This document shows positions 1 to 6,396 of a stretch of DNA of 7,232 nt, one piece after another. How positions within the stretch are numbered: the stretch's first letter is position 1; every line of letters starts with the position of its first letter. A model generated the notes under the pieces. It searched no databases. It was given only the letters and a program-made list of their open reading frames with translations, and was not told where the DNA came from. The stretch comes from Verrucomicrobiota bacterium (GTDB lineage: Bacteria; Verrucomicrobiota; Verrucomicrobiia; Limisphaerales; UBA11358), in assembly GCA_021323835.1 (NCBI GenBank), contig JAJPKI010000231.1:1-7232 (forward strand), read 5' to 3'. The position numbers were made by a program, and so were the translations under genes.

Positions 1-733
1 GGTCGGTCAACGGCGACCAGTCGTAATTATATTCGCCATACTGCGGAGCGCCGGAACTGGGATTCAAATTGTCGTATTTGACGAATTGTGAATGGCCGTC
101 CACCAAAAGAACATTCACGCCGTCGGGACTGTGCGCGCCGTTTGGGTCGGGAAACAGTCCCAAATTGTCCACGGTAAAAATTTCTCCCGGAACTTTGCTG
201 GCATAACACGTTTGGATGATTCGCTGCGACGGATGCGTTACTTCGGATTCTTTATGCACAGTGACTGCGTCCGGCACGACGGAAGGACTGGCGGAATCCT
301 GATTGCCGTAAAATGCGTAGTAATAATAATAGGAGCAAATCGTCCCAAGATTATTCGTCGAGGTGCTCATGCCGACGCCGGCCCAATCCACCGCCGCTGC
401 TTGATAATTGAAACACAAACCGGTGTCGAGCGGGCAACGAAAAACATTCGCGCCGTTCGTTGGCAAATAACTGCTCATCAATTTTGAATAATCGCGCAAC
501 GGCGTCACCCACCACGCGTTGCCGGAATTGGGGAAAGCATCGGAACTGTCCGCGAGATATAAATGCTGCGCGATGCCGAACTGCTTGAGATTGGAAATGC
601 AGGTGATGTCCTTCGCCTTTTTCTTTGCCCGCGCCAGCGACGGCAACAACATCGCCGCCAGAATGGCAATGATGGCGATGACCACCAGCAATTCAATCAA
701 CGTGAAACCGCGCCTGTGACTGACTCGACTCAC
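1..733 (-). CDS. Pseudopilin-like protein with type IV prepilin leader (3' end beyond left edge)
   Basis: The frame is open from GTG at 733 to the window edge, giving 244 residues with the C-terminus missing. Residues 1-9 are a short basic leader ending in Gly9. Phe10 follows as the N-methylated +1 residue, with Glu14 at +5, then a hydrophobic helix rich in Ile, Leu and Ala to about residue 34 and a basic stretch (ARAKKKAK). This is the class III signal cut by prepilin peptidase in type II secretion pseudopilins and type IV pilins. The globular part has Cys-containing loops, a run of five Tyr near residues 137-141, and a HSPDGVNVLLVDGH segment near residues 201-214. That segment resembles the H-X9-DG motif of the prepilin-like families abundant in Verrucomicrobiota and Planctomycetota, with one extra spacer residue. 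It is probably an inner-membrane-anchored or envelope-exported pseudopilin-like protein; its substrate is unknown. GTG at 733 is the only standard start between the in-frame stop at 787-785 and the leader. Confidence 0.9.
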   Translation of the reverse strand, partial: MSRVSHRRGFTLIELLVVIAIIAILAAMLLPSLARAKKKAKDITCISNLKQFGIAQHLYLADSSDAFPNSGNAWWVTPLRDYSKLMSSYLPTNGANVFRCPLDTGLCFNYQAAAVDWAGVGMSTSTNNLGTICSYYYYYAFYGNQDSASPSVVPDAVTVHKESEVTHPSQRIIQTCYASKVPGEIFTVDNLGLFPDPNGAHSPDGVNVLLVDGHSQFVKYDNLNPSSGAPQYGEYNYDWSPLTD

Positions 734-830
734 GCCGTCAGATTCTTCGCGCTGACAGTTTTCGTCAATCTCAAACCGATGGAATTAAAACCCCAATTGC
801 CCGATTTATTGCCCGTGCTGAAATTATTTT

Positions 831-1067
831 GTGAAACGGAATTTGGAACAGTGGCGGCGCGTTGAATCGTCGTGCATTCATCGTTTGCGCTATCACAAGC
901 GGCAGAAGAAACTGGATTTGGAATTTCCCGACGGCGGGCAATACGAATATCTCGACGTTTCGTCGAAAGAATTTCGTGAATTAACGCGCGCCGATTCCAT
1001 TGGAAAATTTGTGAATCAGCAAATTAAAAAACATCGCTTTCGGAAATTAAATCTAAAGTCGGATTAA
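831..1067 (+). CDS. Stand-alone KTSC-domain protein
   Basis: This is a 78-residue basic protein that is almost entirely one KTSC domain, the small domain named from lysyl-tRNA synthetase C-termini. Visible hallmarks are VESSCIHRLRYH near residues 11-22, a beta-hairpin with LEFPDGGQYEYLDVS near 30-44, and an ADSIGKFVNQQIK helix near 54-66 (the usual pattern is A-S-G-x-(F/Y)-x-N-x-x-I-K). No catalytic residues are apparent. Stand-alone KTSC proteins have no well-established function; nucleic-acid or protein binding is only a guess. GTG at 831 is the first start codon after the in-frame stop at 819-821; TTG at 843 is an alternative. No Shine-Dalgarno sequence is visible. The gene diverges from the pseudopilin gene across 97 bp, and its TAA overlaps the TAA of the convergent phosphofructokinase gene by 4 bp. 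Confidence 0.82.
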   Translation: MKRNLEQWRRVESSCIHRLRYHKRQKKLDLEFPDGGQYEYLDVSSKEFRELTRADSIGKFVNQQIKKHRFRKLNLKSD

Positions 1068-2188
1068 TCACCAAGCGAAGTGCCAACATGCCGCGCAGTT
1101 TCCACCCACGGATGGTCAATCGGAACGATTTTGCGTTTGCCGGCTACTTTTTCCAGAGGCACCGGCTCGGTGCCTTCGCCGCGCGCGGCCACCATCACTC
1201 CAAAAACACCGTCATTAATTAAATCCGCAGCTGCGCCGCCAAGCCGCGTGGCAAGCAAGCGGTCGGCAGGTGAAGGCGTGCCGCCGCGTTGCACGTAACC
1301 GAGAATCGTCACGCGCGATTCGAGATGCGTGAGTTCTTCCAATTGGTGCGCGAGACGCAAAGTATTTCCCGTGTGGCGTTGTTCGAGCACGGCAAGTTCG
1401 GCTTTGGCCATTTTCTTTTCTTCCACCGTGCGGGCGCGTTCGCGTTTTGATTCGGCGGCTTTGAAAGCGCGCGCATCGTCAATGCTCATCGCGCCTTCGG
1501 CCACGGCGACAATGCTGAAATTCGTTCCGCGTTTGCTGCGGCGGCCAATGGCTTCGGCAATTTTGTCCACGTCGTAAGGAATTTCTGGAATTAAAATCAC
1601 GTCCGCGCCGCCGGCGATTCCCGCGCCGAGCGCGAGCCAGCCCGCGCGATGTCCCATGACTTCGGCGACGATAATTCGATGATGGCTGTGCGCCGTGCTG
1701 TGCAAACGGTCAATTGTCTCGGTGGCAATATCGAGCGCGGTCGCAAAACCAAATGTTGCGTCGGTCATCGCCACGTCGTTGTCGATTGTTTTGGGTAAGG
1801 TGATGATATTGAGTCCGGCCTTTGATAAATGCAGCGCATTTTTTTGCGTGCCGCCACCGCCGAGACAAACGAGCGCATCCAATTCCCATTTTTTGTAATT
1901 CTCGAAGATGACATCGGTCATGTCCTGAGTTTTGCCGTCAATCAACATGCGATGCGGCTTGTCGCGGCTGGTTCCGAGAATCGTGCCACCGACGGTGAGA
2001 ATTCCCGCAAGGGCGGCTTTATCCAATTTTAATTTGCGTTCTTCGACGAGGCCGCGGAAGCCGTCGCGAAAGCCGATGCTTTAGATTCCGTAATTTAGCG
2101 CCGCCTTGCCGACGCCACGAATGGCTGCATTGAGGCCGGGACTGTCGCCGCCGGCGGTGAGAATTCCGATTCGTTTGGCTTTGCCCAT
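1064..2188 (-). pseudogene. pfkA: 6-phosphofructokinase (group III/mixed-substrate type) interrupted by an in-frame TAA at codon 36
   Basis: Read from ATG at 2188, this is a 374-codon phosphofructokinase of normal family length. It would phosphorylate fructose 6-phosphate to the 1,6-bisphosphate in cytosolic glycolysis. Seen in order: nucleotide-binding GGDSPGLN at residues 13-20, FRDGFRGLV at 40-48, GGTILGTSRDKPH at 67-79, GGGGT at 110-114, PKTIDND at 132-138 (Asp136 is the expected catalytic base), MGHRAGW at 178-184, PEIPYD at 201-206 and QRGGTPSPADR near 300-310. Lys133 together with Gly113 at the position equivalent to E. coli Gly104 fits the group III subfamily; Gly113 favours ATP over pyrophosphate, as an inference. 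Codon 36 (2083-2081) is TAA where relatives carry an ordinary residue between YGI and IGF, and the frame is otherwise unbroken. A restart at TTG 2026 would lose the GGDSPGLN loop. It is either a recent pseudogene or a one-base sequence error. It lies 44 bp after the YfhO gene, probably in the same operon. Confidence 0.85.
2081..2083 (-). other. In-frame TAA nonsense codon inside the phosphofructokinase gene
   Basis: In the frame set by ATG 2188 and by the whole downstream domain, the codons read TAC GGA ATC TAA AGC ATC GGC TTT. Both flanks encode conserved phosphofructokinase residues in the same frame, so no insertion or deletion is involved. One substitution from AAA, GAA or CAA explains it. 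TAA is also the terminal stop of four genes in this window, which argues against codon reassignment. Confidence 0.9.
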
Positions 2189-2232
2189 TTGCGTTATTTG
2201 AATTCAGGAATTTTTCTTTGTCGAGAACAAGT

Positions 2233-4476
2233 TCACGATTTTTCAAATTTTTTTCGGAAAAAAAACAACGCGCCGAGGCAGCCGCAAAGCGCAATTACCG
2301 AAATGACAGCGCCAATTTCAAACGCGCGGTCTTCGTAAATCAATTGGATGCGATGTTTGCCGGCGGAAATTTGCACGGCTTGAAACGCGTGATTTGCCTG
2401 CAATAAAGGAGTTGGATTTCCATCAACGAATGCCTGCCAATTGTGATAGTAAGTTTGCGCAATGACGACAAGCGACGGTTCGTCAGCTTCGGCTTCGATA
2501 TCAACGCTTCGAGTTTTGAAATTTGAATCCAGGATGCGCGCGCTCGTTTGATTTGAAACAGTCACGAAAGATTTTGTTTGTTCGAGCAGGAAAACAATTT
2601 TGCGTCCGTCAAAATCCGGCCGGCTCAAGGGCGTGTCCAAAGTGTAACGCTCAACAAAGACCGGTTTTTGTCCCGCGGTGACGAGCGGAAAAAAATTGGG
2701 ACGCGATTGCCACTGATAAATGTCGTTGGTCGCCGTGATTTGTGAGACGCCGAGGAAATCTTCGACGGCCGGATAATTTGCGTTGGGCGTCCCGTAAAGC
2801 AGCAGGCGGACTTCGCTCCATTCGCGCGGCAGCACTGAATAAAATCCATCCACTTTTGGAATTTCATCCAGCAGGTTGCAATCGGCTTCGCCGCCGACGC
2901 GGCCGACGAGGAAATTATTTTGCGGATTACGAATGGCCGTATGCACGAATCGTAAAAATACCGATGGCAACAGCATCGCGCGCGATTTTCCCAGTTCCGG
3001 CTGCGGACGCAGTTGTAATTTTTCCCGCGCAAGGTTCGGCGCGTAGATAGTTGCAGGCGCTGTTGGATTTTGGGTTGGTTCATGGGTGAGCACGTCCAGC
3101 CATGCCAGCAACACAAGCGCCAGCGGAATTATTTTTTTGAAAATTGATTTGCTCTCTTTCGTGAAAACAAAAAGCAAAGCGCTGGTGGCGAGCAGAAAAA
3201 TGATGCGCGCAAGGCCGTTGATGAAGACAGCGTGATTTTCGGCATCGGCGCGCGCCGTCCAAAATAAAATTCCAATGATGAGCGCAAAAAAGATTATTGC
3301 CGTCAGGACAATTTGTCGCGCCGCCGGTTTTTTTTGAATTTCCGCCAGTGTAAATGCCGCGAGCAATGGAGCGATGAATGTCAGCAGCAAAACATATTTG
3401 ATCGGATAAGTGATGAAACTTAACGCCGGGAAAATTTTTCGCAAGGCCGGATAAACGGGAGTGTTTTCGCCCAGCGCAAAAATAACGGCGACGATGGCTG
3501 CAATTACGAGCAACGGCACGCGCGGCTGTTTCCAATGTCGCACGGCGAGAATGGCCAGCAACAATCCGCCGATTCCTAAAAAATATGACGACGTCCAATT
3601 CTGGCCGTTTTGAAAAAATATACCCATGGCTTGCGAACCGAAGGCCATGGGCACAAAAAAATTCGCCCAGCCCGACGCGGGCATGGACCAACGCAAATCG
3701 GCATAGCCGGTTTGACGTTCCGAATGCGCAGCCAAATCCAGAAACGGCAACAATTGAATCGCCGCCAAAGCAGCGACCATCAAAATGACAAGCGGGAATC
3801 GAAAGAACATTTTTCCGCGCGGCGCCTTTCCCCGGAGAAAATCACGCAGCCATAAAACCGCCAGCAGCAACCATGTAAAAAAAATTGTTTCCGGTCCGCC
3901 GGCGAGCATTTGCATCGCGCCGGCAAAAGCGGCGAGAAAAATTTTCCTTCCGCCATCGCGCCATGCCATTTCGACCGCCAACACCACCCACGGCATCCAG
4001 CTAAAGGTTGCAATGTGGCTTGGCCACATCAGCAAATTCAACGTCAGCCCGTTGAAAGAAAAAGCTGTTCCCGCAAAGGCGGCGGCGAAATTATTTTCCG
4101 TCCAGTGCCGCGCAAGAAAAAACATTCCCATTCCGGCGAACCACAAATGGAGCAGACAAAAAAAACTTAACGACCATTGCAGTGGCAGCAGCAGATAAAT
4201 CAGCGACGGCGGATAGAGCGGCATCGTGTTCCATTGCGCGAGAAAAGGGACGCCGCATTCATTGTAAGGGTTCCAAAACGGCAATTCGCCACGCCAAAAA
4301 CATTCGCGCTGAAACACCGCGTTCGGATAAGAAAAAAAACCGAAATCGCGGATGACAAAAGTTTGCAGGCCGGAAACGACTTGCGGAAATGTCGCGAAAA
4401 TCAACAGCGCCAGCAAAATGCCGAAGCGCAACGGCGTGAAAAAGTTGAGCAGGCGGTTTTCGTTTGCTTCGGTCAT
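2233..4476 (-). CDS. YfhO-family multi-pass membrane protein
   Basis: This is a 747-residue integral membrane protein with about a dozen hydrophobic segments, near residues 17-35, 90-122, 128-172, 178-212, 226-246, 296-313, 320-336, 358-378, 388-408, 422-438 and 448-464. A large soluble domain (about 465-715) and one last membrane helix (about 721-740) with a basic tail follow. The family signature is clear. There is FWNPYNECGVPF at 67-78 and YPPSLIY at 88-94 in the first extracytoplasmic loop, an acidic-aromatic segment before it, NPTAPATIY at 470-478, and the C-terminal YYHNWQAFVDG at 676-686 followed by SAGKHRIQLIYE. YfhO relatives resemble GT-C glycosyltransferases and are linked to lipid-carrier or teichoic-acid sugar modification in Firmicutes; the substrate here is unknown. 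ATG 4476 is the first plausible start after the in-frame TGA that also ends the upstream DCC gene, 18 bp away, so the two are probably co-transcribed. Confidence 0.88.
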   Translation of the reverse strand: MTEANENRLLNFFTPLRFGILLALLIFATFPQVVSGLQTFVIRDFGFFSYPNAVFQRECFWRGELPFWNPYNECGVPFLAQWNTMPLYPPSLIYLLLPLQWSLSFFCLLHLWFAGMGMFFLARHWTENNFAAAFAGTAFSFNGLTLNLLMWPSHIATFSWMPWVVLAVEMAWRDGGRKIFLAAFAGAMQMLAGGPETIFFTWLLLAVLWLRDFLRGKAPRGKMFFRFPLVILMVAALAAIQLLPFLDLAAHSERQTGYADLRWSMPASGWANFFVPMAFGSQAMGIFFQNGQNWTSSYFLGIGGLLLAILAVRHWKQPRVPLLVIAAIVAVIFALGENTPVYPALRKIFPALSFITYPIKYVLLLTFIAPLLAAFTLAEIQKKPAARQIVLTAIIFFALIIGILFWTARADAENHAVFINGLARIIFLLATSALLFVFTKESKSIFKKIIPLALVLLAWLDVLTHEPTQNPTAPATIYAPNLAREKLQLRPQPELGKSRAMLLPSVFLRFVHTAIRNPQNNFLVGRVGGEADCNLLDEIPKVDGFYSVLPREWSEVRLLLYGTPNANYPAVEDFLGVSQITATNDIYQWQSRPNFFPLVTAGQKPVFVERYTLDTPLSRPDFDGRKIVFLLEQTKSFVTVSNQTSARILDSNFKTRSVDIEAEADEPSLVVIAQTYYHNWQAFVDGNPTPLLQANHAFQAVQISAGKHRIQLIYEDRAFEIGAVISVIALCGCLGALFFFRKKFEKS

Positions 4477-4494
4477 GAGCTTGCGCGCAATTAT

Positions 4495-4902
4495 TCAAGG
4501 ATGCGTTCCCGAAAGCCACGAGAAAAATGCGCGATGCCGCGCGACGAAGCGATAAATGACTTCCGAAAGCTTTGCGAAAATTTTGGATTTCCGATACCAG
4601 CGCAAAAATCTTTGATGTTTCGGGTTTTTTGCCAGCGAAAGAAAAACCGCATGTGCGCCGTGAAAAACATTGCCGTTGATTTCGATGAGATGAACAGATT
4701 TCTCAAATTGTTCGTGTGGAATTTCTGGAAATCGTTTTGCAATTTCAGGATTTTGAAACGGCAAATAATCAATTGCGTCGCCGGTCAATTTTCGCCAGCG
4801 GCCAATCCAATGTTTGCAGAAATTACATTCGCCGTCGTAAACCATCAACGGCTTGAGTGGCGGATTTGAGATTTGCCGGACAAAATTTTCCTCCGTTCGC
4901 AT
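4495..4902 (-). CDS. DCC-family thiol-disulfide oxidoreductase (DUF393)
   Basis: This is a 135-residue protein with the family's defining N-terminal motif VYDGECNFCKHW at residues 21-32. Cys26 and Cys29 form the CxxC pair in a predicted thioredoxin-like fold. Downstream are YLPFQNPEIAKRF near 45-57, a conserved GAHAVFLSLA segment near 82-91 and an RWYRKSKIF / YRFVARHR C-terminal region, all typical of DCC proteins. The length matches the family. Known members are predicted thiol-disulfide oxidoreductases, but a substrate is rarely known. There is no signal peptide, so it is probably cytoplasmic. ATG 4902 leaves about 20 residues before the core, which is acceptable, and no Shine-Dalgarno sequence is evident. 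It is the first gene of the probable DCC-YfhO-phosphofructokinase cluster and diverges from fumC over 78 bp. Confidence 0.9.
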   Translation of the reverse strand: MRTEENFVRQISNPPLKPLMVYDGECNFCKHWIGRWRKLTGDAIDYLPFQNPEIAKRFPEIPHEQFEKSVHLIEINGNVFHGAHAVFLSLAKNPKHQRFLRWYRKSKIFAKLSEVIYRFVARHRAFFSWLSGTHP

Positions 4903-4908
4903 AAATCA

Positions 4909-4938
4909 ATTGAAACGCAGAAAGCAGCGCGGTCAAAT
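4909..4938. promoter_or_regulatory. Possible overlapping divergent promoters between the DCC gene and fumC
   Basis: On the plus strand, TTGAAA (4910-4915), a 17-bp spacer and TCAAAT (4933-4938) resemble a sigma-70 promoter reading toward fumC. On the minus strand, TTGACC (4936-4931), a 16-bp spacer and TTCAAT (4914-4909) would read toward the DCC gene and would give a nearly leaderless transcript. The two overlap almost completely. Each has 5/6 and 4/6 matches to the consensus hexamers, which is weak support in an AT-rich gap. Confidence 0.25.
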
Positions 4939-4980
4939 TTGTTTTTGTGGAATTTTGCAATGTCGCTAAACTTTTCAGCC

Positions 4981-6396
4981 ATGAACAATTTCCGAACTGA
5001 ATCCGATTCGATGGGACAAATGCAAGTGCCGGCGGACGCGTATTATGGCGCGCAAACGGCACGCGCGGTGGAAAATTTCCCCATCAGCAACCTGCGCTTT
5101 CCACGCCAATTCATTCGCGCGCTCGGTCTCATCAAGAAAAACGCCGCTGTCGCGAATACGTCGCTCAACTTGCTGCCGAAAAATATTTCCGATGCAGTCC
5201 AGAAAGCTGCGCAGGAAGTCATCGAAGGAAAATTGGATTCGCAATTTGTCGTGGACATTTTCCAAACCGGCTCCGGCACTTCGACGAACATGAACGTCAA
5301 CGAAGTTATCGCGAATCGCGCGTGTGAAATTTCCGGCGGCAAACGCGGCGATAAATCCGTGCATCCAAACGACCACGTCAATCGCGGGCAATCGTCCAAC
5401 GACGTGATTCCAACGGCGATTCATTTGGCCGCACTGGATGGCATTGTTCACAATTTGATTCCCGCGTTGGAAGAATTGCATTCGTCGCTGGATAAAAAAG
5501 CGAAAGAATTTGATTCCATTTTGAAAATTGGCCGCACGCATTTGCAAGACGCAACGCCAATTCGGCTTGGGCAGGAATTTTCCGGTTACGCCAGCCAGAT
5601 TGCGCACGGAATCGCGCGGCTGAAATCTCTCGAAAAAAATCTCGGCGAATTGCCGCTCGGCGGAACGGCGGTTGGAACAGGCATCAACACGCATTTGGAA
5701 TTTTCGCGCCGGACGATTGAAGGCATCGCGCGTGAAACAAAATTAAATTTACGCGAGGCGACAAATCATTTTGAAGCGCAAGGCGCGATTGACGCGCTGG
5801 TTGAAGCGAGCGGCGCGTTGAAAACCGTTGCAGTGAGTTTGATTAAAATTGCGAACGATGTTCGCTGGCTCGGTTCCGGTCCGCGTTGCGGCTTGGGCGA
5901 AATTAAATTGCCCGCGACGCAGCCGGGTTCAAGCATCATGCCCGGCAAAGTGAATCCGGTGATGTGCGAAATGGTGATTCAAGTCGGCGCGCAAGTCATC
6001 GGCAACGACGCGGCGGTGACGTTCGCGGGCACGTTCGGAAATTTTGAGTTGAACACGATGCTACCGGTCGCCGCGCATAATTTGCTTCAGTCAATTGATT
6101 TGCTGACGAGCGCCGTAAAAGTTTTTTCGCGCCGCTGCATTTCCGGCTTGGAAGCTGACGCAGAAAAATGCGTTGGCAACATTGAGCAAAGTCTGGCGAT
6201 GTGCACGTCGCTCGCGCCGGAAATCGGTTACGACAAAGCGGCGAAAATCGCGAAGGTCGCTTACGAAACCGGAAAAACGGTTCGCGAAGTGGCGCTGGAA
6301 ACCAGCGGCCTCGGCAAAAAGAAATTGGATGAATTGCTCGACGCGCGCAGTCAGACCGAGCCGGGAACGGGCGTTGGAATGGCTGCGGGTGGTTAA
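4981..6396 (+). CDS. fumC: Class II fumarate hydratase (fumarase C)
   Basis: This is a 471-residue enzyme of the aspartase/fumarase superfamily that interconverts fumarate and L-malate in the TCA cycle, in the cytosol. Seen: the N-terminal TESDSMGQMQVPADAYYGAQ typical of FumC, TGSGTSTNMNVNEVIANRA starting near residue 99, HPNDHVN at 128-134, SSND at 138-141, GRTHLQDATP at 184-193 and the signature GSSIMPGKVNP at 316-326. His187 matches the E. coli His188 region, and the Ser of the flexible loop lies in the signature. Length, HPND and GRTHLQDATP fit fumarase better than aspartase. ATG 4981 is chosen because the family's conserved N-terminus starts two or three residues later. ATG 4960 and TTG 4873 would add 7 or 36 unconserved residues, the latter overlapping the DCC gene. 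The stop shares TTAA with the convergent lplA-like gene. Confidence 0.95.
   Translation: MNNFRTESDSMGQMQVPADAYYGAQTARAVENFPISNLRFPRQFIRALGLIKKNAAVANTSLNLLPKNISDAVQKAAQEVIEGKLDSQFVVDIFQTGSGTSTNMNVNEVIANRACEISGGKRGDKSVHPNDHVNRGQSSNDVIPTAIHLAALDGIVHNLIPALEELHSSLDKKAKEFDSILKIGRTHLQDATPIRLGQEFSGYASQIAHGIARLKSLEKNLGELPLGGTAVGTGINTHLEFSRRTIEGIARETKLNLREATNHFEAQGAIDALVEASGALKTVAVSLIKIANDVRWLGSGPRCGLGEIKLPATQPGSSIMPGKVNPVMCEMVIQVGAQVIGNDAAVTFAGTFGNFELNTMLPVAAHNLLQSIDLLTSAVKVFSRRCISGLEADAEKCVGNIEQSLAMCTSLAPEIGYDKAAKIAKVAYETGKTVREVALETSGLGKKKLDELLDARSQTEPGTGVGMAAGG

Noticed and set aside
92..487. Plus-strand open frame opposite the pseudopilin gene
   Set aside because: The minus-strand frame carries a continuous pseudopilin with leader and C-terminal motif; the plus frame has no recognisable domain.
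563..865. Plus-strand open frame crossing the 734-830 intergenic gap
   Set aside because: It overlaps both the pseudopilin leader and the KTSC start, and its translation resembles no family.
1064..2026. A 320-residue phosphofructokinase starting at TTG 2026
   Set aside because: This start is an artefact of the TAA at codon 36. The conserved N-terminus lies upstream in the same frame, starting at ATG 2188.
2248..2265. T7-CGG-A8 palindrome near the YfhO stop as a terminator
   Set aside because: It is within the coding sequence and has no GC-rich stem, so it would not form a stable intrinsic terminator. It encodes the Phe/Lys-rich C-terminal tail.
4177..4869. Long plus-strand open frame (230 codons) antisense to the start of the YfhO gene and to the DCC gene
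   Set aside because: It lies opposite two clearly conserved genes, has a skewed Arg/Lys/Gln-rich composition and shows no recognisable domain. It is a shadow frame.
4873..4980. Upstream fumC starts at TTG 4873 or ATG 4960
   Set aside because: The added residues are not fumarase-like, and the earlier one would overlap the divergent DCC gene; ATG 4981 matches the family N-terminus.
4975..5694. Minus-strand open frame (239 codons) inside fumC
   Set aside because: It is fully antisense to fumarase, whose motifs are unmistakable, and is Arg/Phe-rich without domain features.
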